This document shows positions 17,795-25,622 of a DNA stretch of 64,000 nt, piece after piece. Position numbers and translations under genes: made by a program. Every line of letters starts with the position of its first letter. The first letter of the stretch is position 1. The stretch spans positions 310,001 to 374,000 of the forward strand of contig NZ_JAPMUA010000003.1 of assembly GCF_029603155.1 (NCBI RefSeq), read 5' to 3'. Below the pieces are notes generated by a model, which was not told where the DNA came from, did no database searches, and worked only from the letters and a program-made list of their open reading frames with translations. This DNA is from Galbibacter pacificus. GTDB lineage: Bacteria; Bacteroidota; Bacteroidia; Flavobacteriales; Flavobacteriaceae.

Positions 17795-17866
17795 AAAAAA
17801 GGTGGAAATAAATCCACCTTTTTTGCCCCAAATCTTACCATGAACTTAACCTACTTATGCTATGGT
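17795..17866 (-). ncRNA. Probable small RNA, copy 2 (~72 nt, ending in a terminator hairpin)
   Basis: Same architecture as copy 1, 209 nt away and in the same direction: 42 identical nucleotides (17866-17825), then stem GGTGGA-loop-TCCACC and a T run. A C-G pair in the copy 1 stem is replaced by a T-A pair here, and the stem is one pair shorter: compensatory change that shows the stem matters while the 5' block is frozen. A -7 box TATCTTTG (17879-17872, perfect consensus) ends 5 nt before the block, the same spacing as copy 1; its -33 is weak. It lies 86 nt downstream of purF on the same strand but has its own promoter. Confidence 0.7.
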
Positions 17867-17952
17867 ATTGTCAAAGATAATATTTGAAAGTTATTTATAA
17901 GTTAATAATCAGTTAAAATGCATATTTTACCGATAAAACGTATATTCGCTTT

Positions 17953-19854
17953 TTAATAAGCTCTTCCAGTAACCCCTTCGTAAAAATTCATAAAGGCTCT
18001 GTTCACTACCCGGTTGCCTCCAGCTGTTGGGTAATTGCCCGTAAAATACCAATCGCCAAGGTTTTTGGGGCATGCCTTGTGTAAATTGTCAACCGTTTGA
18101 TATATTATTTTTACTTTTGCATTAATACCTTCGGGGCATAAAAGTTCGGAAATTTTCTCAGAGATTTCTTCGTCGCTAAATGGTTCATAGAATTCTTGAA
18201 CTGCATTTTTTACTTCAGCATCGGGTAAATCAGCTTGATCCTTGCAATTTTTGTAAATAGCCTCTACTATTTCTTCTTTTGTCCCCCTGTCTTCATGTAG
18301 GGCCAGTGCCGCTTTAAAAGCAATAAGGTCTTCCATGCGGGCCATATCAATTCCATAGCAATCGGGGTAACGTATTTGCGGAGCAGATGAAACTACAATA
18401 ATTGTTTTTGGGTGCAACCTGTCGAGAATGCGGAGAATGCTTTTCTTTAAAGTGGTCCCCCTTACAATACTGTCATCAATAATAACAAGGTTGTCTGTTG
18501 GTTTTACCGATCCGTATGTAATGTCGTAAACATGTGTTACCAAATCGTCACGGCTACTGTCTTCGGTAATAAACGTGCGGAGCTTGGCGTCTTTTATGGC
18601 CACTTTTTCGATTCGTGGCCTTTTGGACAGGATTTCATGAAGGCGTTCACTTGTAAGCGATGCCCCTTCCTGCAATATTTCCTGCTCTTTTTTATCGTTT
18701 AAAAAGTCCTGGGCCTGTTTTACCATTCCGTAAAAGGAAGTTTCGGCCGTATTTGGGATGTATGAGAAAACAGTATTCTCTATATCATCATCAATGGTCT
18801 TGAGTATTTTAGGCAATAATAGTCTTCCCAAGTTCTTTCTTTCCTGATATATTTCTGCATCGCTTCCGCGGGAAAAATAAATACGCTCAAAAGAACAGGC
18901 TTTACGCTCAAGAGGCTCTAATATTTTTTTTGCTTTTACGGAACCGTCTTTTTTTATGATAAGGGCCTTTCCGGGGTCCAGTTCATGTACGTTTTCAATA
19001 TCGACATTAAAAACGGTTTGAATTACAGGTCTTTCTGAAGCAACCACAACCACTTCATCATCTTGGTAATAGTAAGTAGGGCGTATTCCCGCTGGATCCC
19101 GAAGCACAAAAGCATCCCCATGTCCTAAAAGTCCGGCCATAGCGTAACCACCATCGAAATTTTTTGCGGCCTTCCTTAATATTTTGGCAACGTTAAGCCT
19201 TTCTGCAATAATTGGAGAAGCCTCCATTTTGGTATATCCTTCCTTTTTTATTTGCTTGTATAGCTTGGAAACGGCATCATCTAAAAAATGTCCTATTTTT
19301 TCCATTACGGTAATGGTATCGGCTTTTTCTTTTGGATGCTGGCCCAAACGGATAAGATTGGAGAAAAGCTCGTTTACATTGGTCATGTTGAAATTTCCGG
19401 CAACAATTAAGTTTCTGTGCATCCAATTGTTTTGCCTTAAAAACGGATGGACGCTTTCAATACTATTTTTGCCAAAAGTACCATAGCGCACATGCCCCAG
19501 CATAAGCTCCCCGATATACGGAATATTCCGTTTTTGCAATTCGATGCTGTCGTTGTATTCGGGGTACTCTTTTAATTCTTCGTTAATACGCCCATTTATT
19601 TGGTTAAAGATGTCTTGAATGGGCTGGGCTTGATTGGAGCGTACCCTGCTCATGTAGCGTTCCCCGGCTTGCATATTTAACTTTATGCTGGCAAAACCTG
19701 CACCGTCTTGCCCCCTGTTGTGCTGCTTTTCCATCATGAGGTACATTTTATTGATGCCATAAAATGCACTCCCGTATTTTTCTTTGTAGTATTCCAATGG
19801 TTTTAATAGCCTTACTAGGGCAATTCCACATTCGTGTTTAATAGCGTCACTCAT
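17953..19854 (-). CDS. purF: Amidophosphoribosyltransferase (PurF type, long form)
   Basis: 633 residues. Catalyses the first committed step of purine synthesis, PRPP + glutamine to phosphoribosylamine. N-terminal class II glutaminase: the nucleophile is Cys9 (MSDAIKHECGIAL), implying removal of an eight-residue propeptide; GHVRYGT and NFDGGYAM are the usual glutamine-site motifs. The C-terminal phosphoribosyltransferase domain has the PRPP loop VIIDDSIVRGTT. The typical PurF is ~470-510 residues; the extra ~120 lie in the phosphoribosyltransferase half and the C-terminal tail (KGDQADLPDAE-like region onward), a form I associate with Bacteroidota. It lies 47 nt after the PfkB gene, with a terminator-like hairpin just before its start. 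Confidence 0.88.
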   Translation of the reverse strand: MSDAIKHECGIALVRLLKPLEYYKEKYGSAFYGINKMYLMMEKQHNRGQDGAGFASIKLNMQAGERYMSRVRSNQAQPIQDIFNQINGRINEELKEYPEYNDSIELQKRNIPYIGELMLGHVRYGTFGKNSIESVHPFLRQNNWMHRNLIVAGNFNMTNVNELFSNLIRLGQHPKEKADTITVMEKIGHFLDDAVSKLYKQIKKEGYTKMEASPIIAERLNVAKILRKAAKNFDGGYAMAGLLGHGDAFVLRDPAGIRPTYYYQDDEVVVVASERPVIQTVFNVDIENVHELDPGKALIIKKDGSVKAKKILEPLERKACSFERIYFSRGSDAEIYQERKNLGRLLLPKILKTIDDDIENTVFSYIPNTAETSFYGMVKQAQDFLNDKKEQEILQEGASLTSERLHEILSKRPRIEKVAIKDAKLRTFITEDSSRDDLVTHVYDITYGSVKPTDNLVIIDDSIVRGTTLKKSILRILDRLHPKTIIVVSSAPQIRYPDCYGIDMARMEDLIAFKAALALHEDRGTKEEIVEAIYKNCKDQADLPDAEVKNAVQEFYEPFSDEEISEKISELLCPEGINAKVKIIYQTVDNLHKACPKNLGDWYFTGNYPTAGGNRVVNRAFMNFYEGVTGRAY

Positions 19855-19866
19855 TATTATTCTAAT

Positions 19867-19890
19867 AAAAAACCCCGAAATTATTCAGGG
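19867..19890 (-). terminator. Terminator or attenuator between the PfkB gene and purF
   Basis: On the minus strand CCCTGAA-TAAT-TTCGGGG followed by six T. It fills most of the 46-nt gap and the T run ends only 12 nt before the purF ATG. It should end PfkB transcripts; because no separate purF promoter is obvious, it may also attenuate read-through into purF. Confidence 0.7.
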
Positions 19891-19900
19891 CAGTGGTTAT

Positions 19901-20827
19901 TTACGTAAGTTTTATATCAAATTGCGTTAAACTCTTAAACTGTTCCAACCTTTTGTAAACAGCATCGTGCTGTAATTCCTGTAGCCTTTTGGTTCCAAAT
20001 TTTTCCACACAAAATGATGCAAGGTTCGATCCATGGATAACGGCTGTTTTCATATTGGCAAACGAATAGTCTTCTGTTTTGGCGATGTATCCAGAAAAAC
20101 CGCCTGCAAAGGTATCACCGGCACCGGTCGGATCGAATACTTCTTCCAGGGGAAGTGCAGGGGCAAAAAATATACTCCCTTTGTGGAACAATAGAGCGCC
20201 GTGCTCCCCTTTTTTAATAACAATGTACTTTGGTCCCATTGCTTGTATTTTTTCGGCGGCTTTTACCAAAGAATATTCGCCGGATAATTGCCTTGCTTCT
20301 TCATCGTTTATGGTGATTACATCTACTTTGGCGATTACCTGCATTAGCTCGTCCAGGGTATTGTCCATCCAAAAATTCATGGTGTCCAAAACAATGAGCT
20401 TTGGCTTTGTTTCCATTTGTTCAATAACACTTAGTTGGACGGACGGATTTAGGTTTCCTAACATTAATACTTCGGCATCTTTATAATTGTCCGGAACTAT
20501 TGGGTTGAAGTTTGCCAGGACATTAAGTTGCGTTTCTAAGGTATCTCTGGAATTTAGGTCGTTATGGTATTTTCCCTTCCAGAAGAAGGTTTTTCCGCCT
20601 TTAACAACCTCTATGGCATTAATGTCGATGCCTTTTTTCGAAAAAAGGTCGAGGTATTCTTTAGGAAAATCGTCGCCTACTACAGAAACAATGGCGCTCT
20701 CTACATTAAACTGAGAAGCAGCTAACCCTATAAAAGGAGCGGCGCCCCCTAAAATTTTATCAGTTTTACCAAAAGGAGTTTCAATAGCATCAAAAGCAAC
20801 GCTTCCTACAATTAGTAATTTCCCCAT
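19901..20827 (-). CDS. PfkB-family sugar/nucleoside kinase
   Basis: 308 residues from the ATG at 20827 (an in-frame TTG six codons upstream overlaps the promoter region and is rejected). Ribokinase-like fold: GGAAPFIGLAAS in the N-terminal substrate region and the C-terminal signature DPTGAGDTFAGGFSG with the catalytic Asp and anion hole. It phosphorylates a sugar or nucleoside with ATP; the position upstream of purF and near purN would suit adenosine or ribose-type substrates, but specificity is not readable. The next gene downstream is purF, separated by a hairpin terminator. Confidence 0.9.
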   Translation of the reverse strand: MGKLLIVGSVAFDAIETPFGKTDKILGGAAPFIGLAASQFNVESAIVSVVGDDFPKEYLDLFSKKGIDINAIEVVKGGKTFFWKGKYHNDLNSRDTLETQLNVLANFNPIVPDNYKDAEVLMLGNLNPSVQLSVIEQMETKPKLIVLDTMNFWMDNTLDELMQVIAKVDVITINDEEARQLSGEYSLVKAAEKIQAMGPKYIVIKKGEHGALLFHKGSIFFAPALPLEEVFDPTGAGDTFAGGFSGYIAKTEDYSFANMKTAVIHGSNLASFCVEKFGTKRLQELQHDAVYKRLEQFKSLTQFDIKLT

Positions 20828-20842
20828 GCAATAATTTTTGTG

Positions 20843-20850
20843 CAAATATA
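20843..20850 (-). promoter_or_regulatory. -7 box of the PfkB gene
   Basis: Minus-strand TATATTTG, a perfect TAnnTTTG match, 15 nt before the ATG at 20827. No clear TTG lies 17-23 nt upstream. It fixes the start codon at 20827. Confidence 0.55.
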
Positions 20851-20853
20851 AGC

Positions 20854-21453
20854 TTAGTTTTCCAGTATTTCTTTCAGATTTTCAAAAGAATGGTAAGGAA
20901 ATGTAACAAGAATTGAATTTACAAGCCATGACGGAATGGTTCCTTTTGGGTCTCCGTACATTTGCTGTGTAATCTCCACAGAATCTTTCCCTATTTCTTT
21001 AATGAGCCAATAACCTTCAAAATTATCCATTCTTATAATGTTCTTTTCTTTTTCCACATAATTGCTATCGGCTGGTTTAATGACTATTTTATATGTATTG
21101 GCCTCTGGTTGGGAAACATTTATGGATGAAACATGGTCCCGGTTGCTTATGGGCCAGGGAAGGTCGTTTTCCATCCAAAAAACAAATTCGCTATCAGAAA
21201 TCTTTTTTACAAGTTTGCTTTGCGGGGTCTTATAGTTCCATTTTTTTAAATTATCGGCATCCACAATTGTTTCCAGGGCCTTTTTTATGGATGTTCTTGC
21301 AATAAGCACAGCCTTGTATTCATTAAACTTGGTAGAGTCCAGTTCCCGGGTGTACACCTTAATGTTGTTGGTATTGCGTTTTAGGTTCCATTCTTGAGAG
21401 TGCGATGGAGCGGTAGTGGTTAAATAAACACAAAATAAAATCAAGAATTTCAT
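20854..21453 (-). CDS. START/SRPBCC-domain exported protein
   Basis: 199 residues from the ATG at 21453; the frame stays open upstream into rnhA, but this ATG starts a clear signal peptide (MKFLILFCVYLTTTAPSHSQ). The mature part is a START-like lipid-binding fold: the spacing of WNYKTPQSKLVKKISDSEFVFW, DLPWPISNRDHVSS and GYWLIKEIGKDSVEITQQMYGDPKG is typical of the StAR-related bacterial proteins. These bind hydrophobic ligands; the ligand is unknown. It lies 37 nt after rnhA in the same direction. Confidence 0.85.
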   Translation of the reverse strand: MKFLILFCVYLTTTAPSHSQEWNLKRNTNNIKVYTRELDSTKFNEYKAVLIARTSIKKALETIVDADNLKKWNYKTPQSKLVKKISDSEFVFWMENDLPWPISNRDHVSSINVSQPEANTYKIVIKPADSNYVEKEKNIIRMDNFEGYWLIKEIGKDSVEITQQMYGDPKGTIPSWLVNSILVTFPYHSFENLKEILEN

Positions 21454-21490
21454 GGGGGGTGATTTTTTGATATATTGTGAAAATAGTAAT

Positions 21491-21964
21491 TTATAACGAA
21501 TTATTTTCAAATTCTGTATCGATGGCCAGTCTTTTTTCTTGGGCGGCCTGTACGGCCAAAAAATCGCAGCGTTCATTTTGCGGGTGGTTATTATGCCCTT
21601 TTATCCATTGAAAGGAGACTCTTTGTTTTCGGTATTGCTTTAAAAAGCCTTTCCACAGGTCCGGGTTTTTCTTGTCTTTAAACCCTTTTTTTTCCCATCC
21701 AAAAACCCAGCCCTTTTCAACGGCGTCCACCACATATTTAGAGTCGGAAAAAACCTTTACCAGAAGTTGCGTTTTTTTAAGTTTTTTAAGTGCTTCAATC
21801 ACGGCCATAAGTTCCATACGGTTGTTAGTGGTTTTTCTAAAGCCTTTGGCAAACTCTTTTTTATAAGGTTTCCCTACCCATTCCATAACAATGCCATAAC
21901 CTCCCGGGCCGGGATTTCCTTTAGAGGCCCCGTCTGTATATATATGTACGTCGTATTTATCCAT
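21491..21964 (-). CDS. rnhA: Ribonuclease HI
   Basis: 157 residues, the standard length. Cleaves the RNA strand of RNA-DNA hybrids. The four carboxylates are present: Asp11 (YTDG), Glu51 (NRMEL), Asp74 (FSDSKY) and the Asp in NERCD near residue 134, with the assisting His in IKGHNNHPQNE. The start overlaps the purN stop by 8 nt (ATGGATAA), indicating coupled translation. Confidence 0.96.
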   Translation of the reverse strand: MDKYDVHIYTDGASKGNPGPGGYGIVMEWVGKPYKKEFAKGFRKTTNNRMELMAVIEALKKLKKTQLLVKVFSDSKYVVDAVEKGWVFGWEKKGFKDKKNPDLWKGFLKQYRKQRVSFQWIKGHNNHPQNERCDFLAVQAAQEKRLAIDTEFENNSL

Positions 21965-22520
21965 TCAAAAGTTTTTCTATGATTTCGGGAAAATGTTTGT
22001 ATTCCAGTTGATGTACCTTTTGTGCCACCGACTCGGCAGTGTCTTGAGCCGTTACCTTGGTTTTCGCCTGAAAAATAATGTTTCCTTCGTCATAATTCTC
22101 GTTTACATAATGTATGGTAATCCCCGTTTCTACTTCTTTATTGGTAATAATAGCTTGGTGGACCTTTAGCCCGTACATTCCTTTGCCTCCATAATTTGGC
22201 AACAGGGCAGGATGTATATTAATGATTTTATCTGGAAATGCGGTAATTATTTCAGAAGGGACCTTCCATAAAAACCCGGCCAAAACAATAAGGTCCGGAT
22301 TTAAATTTTTTAAAAGATCAAGCACATCTCCGTTCGTAAAAGCGGTTTTGTTAAAAGAAATTGCACTTTTTCCGTAACTATTGGCACGGTCCAAAACTTT
22401 TGCCTCTTTTTTATTGGAAAGCACCATTCTAACCGATGCGGTTTGAGAATTTTCAAAATATTTTATTATATTTTCTGCATTGGTTCCTGAGCCTGAGGCC
22501 AATATAATGATATGCTTCAT
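21957..22520 (-). CDS. purN: Phosphoribosylglycinamide formyltransferase
   Basis: 187 residues, the usual length. Transfers a formyl group from 10-formyltetrahydrofolate to GAR in purine synthesis. Motifs: IILASGSGTNAENII (phosphate loop), the catalytic Asn-His-Asp set as NIHPALLPNYGGKGMYG and the downstream H-E-x-x-D-x-G equivalent IHYVNENYDEGNIIFQ. It leads the leftward set purN-rnhA-START and is divergent from acpP. purF lies 3 kb downstream on the same strand. Confidence 0.95.
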   Translation of the reverse strand: MKHIIILASGSGTNAENIIKYFENSQTASVRMVLSNKKEAKVLDRANSYGKSAISFNKTAFTNGDVLDLLKNLNPDLIVLAGFLWKVPSEIITAFPDKIINIHPALLPNYGGKGMYGLKVHQAIITNKEVETGITIHYVNENYDEGNIIFQAKTKVTAQDTAESVAQKVHQLEYKHFPEIIEKLLNG

Positions 22521-22661
22521 GAGGTGTAATTAATTAATTTCTAGGCAAAAAAAAGAATAATAATCAAGAAAGTGAAGGCAAAAATTAAATAGTTGAATTA
22601 AAAATTATTAACTTTAAAAGCACATTTTAGCCTCAAAACGTTTTTTTAAAGTAAAGTTTTT

Positions 22662-22669
22662 TATTTTTG
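22662..22669 (+). promoter_or_regulatory. -7 box of the acpP promoter
   Basis: TATTTTTG, a perfect TAnnTTTG match, 30 nt before the acpP ATG. No good -33 TTG is seen at the expected distance. Confidence 0.5.
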
Positions 22670-22699
22670 CCAACAATTAAATTTTAAAACAAAAAAATT

Positions 22700-22933
22700 A
22701 TGTCAGACATTGCATCAAGAGTAAAAGCGATTATCGTAGATAAATTAGGTGTAGATGAAAACGAGGTAGTGCCAGAAGCAAGCTTCACTAACGATTTAGG
22801 CGCAGACTCATTAGACACTGTGGAATTAATTATGGAATTCGAAAAAGAATTCGATATTCAAATTCCAGATGATCAAGCTGAAAACATTGCTACTGTTGGT
22901 CAAGCAGTTAAGTATATCGAAGAAGCAAAGTAA
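22700..22933 (+). CDS. acpP: Acyl carrier protein
   Basis: 77 residues, very acidic, four-helix fold. Carries growing fatty-acyl chains on a phosphopantetheine arm attached to Ser37 in GADSLDTVELIMEFE. It is the usual neighbour of fabF, whose start is 100 nt downstream, with a strong AT-rich hairpin between them. Confidence 0.98.
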   Translation: MSDIASRVKAIIVDKLGVDENEVVPEASFTNDLGADSLDTVELIMEFEKEFDIQIPDDQAENIATVGQAVKYIEEAK

Positions 22934-22954
22934 ACGTTTTTATAAAAAAATAGA

Positions 22955-22999
22955 CCAAAAAATTTATTCATGCTATATTGCGTGAATAAATTTTTTTGG
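22955..22999 (+). terminator. Long AT-rich hairpin between acpP and fabF
   Basis: CCAAAAAATTTATTCA (22955-22970) pairs with TGAATAAATTTTTTTGG (22983-22999) around a 12-nt loop: 16 pairs with one bulged T. The right arm carries the T run. It could act as a partial terminator, giving more acpP than fabF mRNA, or as a 3' stabiliser or processing site. Confidence 0.6.
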
Positions 23000-23033
23000 T
23001 AGATTATTATTTATCAGAATAAAAAATATTCAG

Positions 23034-24284
23034 ATGAAATTAAAGCGAGTTGTAGTAACAGGATTAGGAGCATTAACACCCATAGGGAATACTGTAGACG
23101 AATATTGGAACGGTCTTGTGAATGGTGTTAGTGGAGCTGCTCCGGTAACCCATTTTGATGCGTCCAAATTTAAAACGCAATTCGCCTGTGAAGTTAAAAA
23201 CTTTGATCCTACAGACTTTATCGACAGGAAAGAAGCGCGCCGGATGGACCGTTTTGCCCAATATGCCATGGTTACGGCCGATGAGGCATTAAAAGATTCC
23301 GGGATCGACATCGATAAAGTAAACAAATACCGGGTAGGGGTTATTTGGGGGGCCGGAATTGGCGGTCTGGAAACTTTTCAAGAAGAAGTAACCAACTTTG
23401 CCCTTGGAGACGGAAGCCCAAGGTTCAACCCTTTCTTTATCCCTAAAATGATAGCCGATATAGCCCCTGGCCTTATTTCCATTAAAAATGGATTTATGGG
23501 GCCAAACTATACAACGGTATCAGCCTGTGCTTCATCGGCAAATGCCATTTTTGATGCACTAAACTCAATTCGACTGGGCGCAACCGACGTGGTTGTTACC
23601 GGTGGTTCTGAAGCTGCTGTTACAGCGGCCGGAATGGGAGGGTTTAATGCAATGCATGCCATGAGCACAAGAAACGACGACCCCAAAACAGCGTCTAGGC
23701 CATTTGATGCCAACAGGGACGGTTTTGTACTTGGGGAAGGCTCTGGTGCATTGGTGCTCGAAGAATATGAGCACGCCATTGCACGGGGAGCCAAAATTTA
23801 TGCAGAAATCGTGGGCGGCGGGTTATCATCCGACGCATACCACATGACTGCGCCTCATCCGGAAGGTATTGGTGTTGTGGCAGTAATGGAAAATTGCCTG
23901 GAAAACGCCGGATTAAAATCAGCGGATGTAGATGCAATTAATACACATGGAACATCAACTCCCTTAGGGGATGTTGCCGAACTTAAAGCCATCGGTAAAG
24001 TGTTTGGGGAGAACGCGTACAATATAAACATTAACTCTACCAAGTCGATGACGGGGCACTTATTGGGTGCTGCTGGGGCAATAGAAGCTATTGCATCGAT
24101 ATTGGCCATAGAAAAGGGTGTTGTACCACCGACCATCAACCACTCTACAGTTGATGAAAATATAGACCCTAAGCTTAACTTAACACTAAACAAAGCTCAA
24201 AAGCGAGATGTTAAAGTGGCAATGAGTAATACCTTTGGTTTTGGAGGACATAATGCTTGTGTAGTATTTAAAAAGCTAGATTAG
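23034..24284 (+). CDS. fabF: 3-oxoacyl-[acyl-carrier-protein] synthase II
   Basis: 416 residues, full length for a KAS II. Condenses malonyl-ACP with acyl-ACP. Catalytic Cys165 in SACASSANAIFDAL, and the two His in NTHGTSTPLGD (about 305) and TGHLLGAAGA (about 342); the C-terminal GFGGHNA loop is intact. It sits between acpP and rnc, an order widespread in Bacteroidota. Confidence 0.97.
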   Translation: MKLKRVVVTGLGALTPIGNTVDEYWNGLVNGVSGAAPVTHFDASKFKTQFACEVKNFDPTDFIDRKEARRMDRFAQYAMVTADEALKDSGIDIDKVNKYRVGVIWGAGIGGLETFQEEVTNFALGDGSPRFNPFFIPKMIADIAPGLISIKNGFMGPNYTTVSACASSANAIFDALNSIRLGATDVVVTGGSEAAVTAAGMGGFNAMHAMSTRNDDPKTASRPFDANRDGFVLGEGSGALVLEEYEHAIARGAKIYAEIVGGGLSSDAYHMTAPHPEGIGVVAVMENCLENAGLKSADVDAINTHGTSTPLGDVAELKAIGKVFGENAYNININSTKSMTGHLLGAAGAIEAIASILAIEKGVVPPTINHSTVDENIDPKLNLTLNKAQKRDVKVAMSNTFGFGGHNACVVFKKLD

Positions 24285-24300
24285 ATATCAAACCTATTGA

Positions 24301-25041
24301 ATGAAGATCATTCGAAAAATATTAAATTCCCGGTCACAAGATGACGGGGATTTTTTTTTAGAAATCTATAAAATACTAGGCTTTAAACCTAAAAATATCG
24401 AGCTCTATAGAAAGGCTTTCACCCATAGGTCTGTTAATATTAAAGACCAAAAAGGCATTCCCGTAAACTACGAACGCTTGGAATTTTTGGGAGATACCAT
24501 GTTGGGCTCCATTATCTCGCATTACCTTTTTAACGAAGTACCTACCGGAGACGAAGGGTACCTTACCAAAATGCGCTCTAAAATTGTAAGCCGGGAGCAT
24601 CTAAACGAACTGGGAAAAGACCTTAACCTCATAAAATTTGTAAAAAGCAAGATACCCAGCGAACATTTTGGCGATAATATCCACGGAAATGTGTTCGAAG
24701 CACTGGTGGGTGCCATTTTTTTGGACAGGGGCTTTCATTATTGCGAACGCTTTATCCATAAACGGGTAATCAAACCTTATGTGGACATAGAAAGCCTTGA
24801 AGGGAAGATTATTAGCTATAAAAGCTTAATAATTGAATGGTGCCAAAAAGAAAAGAAGGAATTTTTATTTGATACCTATGAAGATGATGGAAACGACGAT
24901 CTAAAGCATTTTGCAGTAAAACTGTACATTAATAAAAAGTTAATTTCCAAAGCCCGCGCCACTTCCAAGAAAAAAGCCGAAGAAAGCGCGTCCAAAAGGG
25001 CTTATTATGCCCTGCAGGATAAAATAGATGAGTTTCTATAA
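24301..25041 (+). CDS. rnc: Ribonuclease III
   Basis: 246 residues. Dimeric double-strand-specific endonuclease for rRNA and mRNA processing. Signature ERLEFLGDTML with the catalytic Glu and Asp at about residues 61-68, and the second acidic site HGNVFEALVGAIFLD. The C-terminal dsRNA-binding domain (about 165-240) ends SKKKAEESASKRAYYAL. It follows fabF by 16 nt. Confidence 0.97.
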   Translation: MKIIRKILNSRSQDDGDFFLEIYKILGFKPKNIELYRKAFTHRSVNIKDQKGIPVNYERLEFLGDTMLGSIISHYLFNEVPTGDEGYLTKMRSKIVSREHLNELGKDLNLIKFVKSKIPSEHFGDNIHGNVFEALVGAIFLDRGFHYCERFIHKRVIKPYVDIESLEGKIISYKSLIIEWCQKEKKEFLFDTYEDDGNDDLKHFAVKLYINKKLISKARATSKKKAEESASKRAYYALQDKIDEFL

Positions 25042-25145
25042 GCAAAACTACATCGTTTTCGTATTAAAATCATTGCAATCAAAGACTTAAAAGTTGCTAA
25101 GTCACGCTTATAATTATATATTTACATTTCCGTGTAAACTTATGT

Positions 25146-25622
25146 ATGGCAATCTATAAATTATTAGATGACGTTTATGAACACTCGTATACCTTAATCG
25201 CTATTCACGGCTCTTTAGATGATTACAGGTTAGCATACTTTTTAAATTCAGGATTGAATATAAAATTAACAAGGTTGGATGAAGATGTAACCATAACAAA
25301 GAATGCAAAAGTGCCAGCATTTAAATGGTACGACGAAGAAAACGACGTGCAGTGGAGTTTGGTAAAAAACAAAACAGCCGTACAATTGGAAAAGCCCGGA
25401 TTAAGCCTGTTTGCCGAAAAGAACGAAATGCAAAGAGCCTTTTTAATACCCGAATACAGTAAAGTAGACTATTTTTTAAAAATAGATGAAGAAGGAAGGT
25501 ATAAAAACGAAATACAGGTACTGTTAAAGCTAAAAAAAATACCCGGTGTAATAACCGCATATAAAATAGAAGCACAACAACTAAAATCTAAAAATAACTT
25601 AATTTTTCTAACGAATGCCTAA
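25146..25622 (+). CDS. IPExxxVDY family protein
   Basis: 158 residues. Carries the defining motif IPEYSKVDYFLKI near residue 103. A small, probably cytoplasmic protein family of Bacteroidota with no established function. The last 8 nt overlap the start of pyk (ATGCCTAA), a coupling conserved with the surrounding rnc-pyk order, so a link to pyruvate kinase expression is possible but unproven. Confidence 0.9.
   Translation: MAIYKLLDDVYEHSYTLIAIHGSLDDYRLAYFLNSGLNIKLTRLDEDVTITKNAKVPAFKWYDEENDVQWSLVKNKTAVQLEKPGLSLFAEKNEMQRAFLIPEYSKVDYFLKIDEEGRYKNEIQVLLKLKKIPGVITAYKIEAQQLKSKNNLIFLTNA

Larger units (their letters stand above)
17499..17952. other. 454-nt gene-free stretch holding a terminator and two small RNAs
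   Basis: Between the exported oxidoreductase and purF. Apart from the terminator at 17522-17555 and the two small-RNA units, nothing else is recognised; no open frame here has coding character. Confidence 0.7.

Noticed and set aside
20828..20845. TTG start six codons upstream for the PfkB kinase
   Set aside because: It overlaps the -7 promoter box; the ATG at 20827 begins the conserved Rossmann-like strand MGKLLIVGS.
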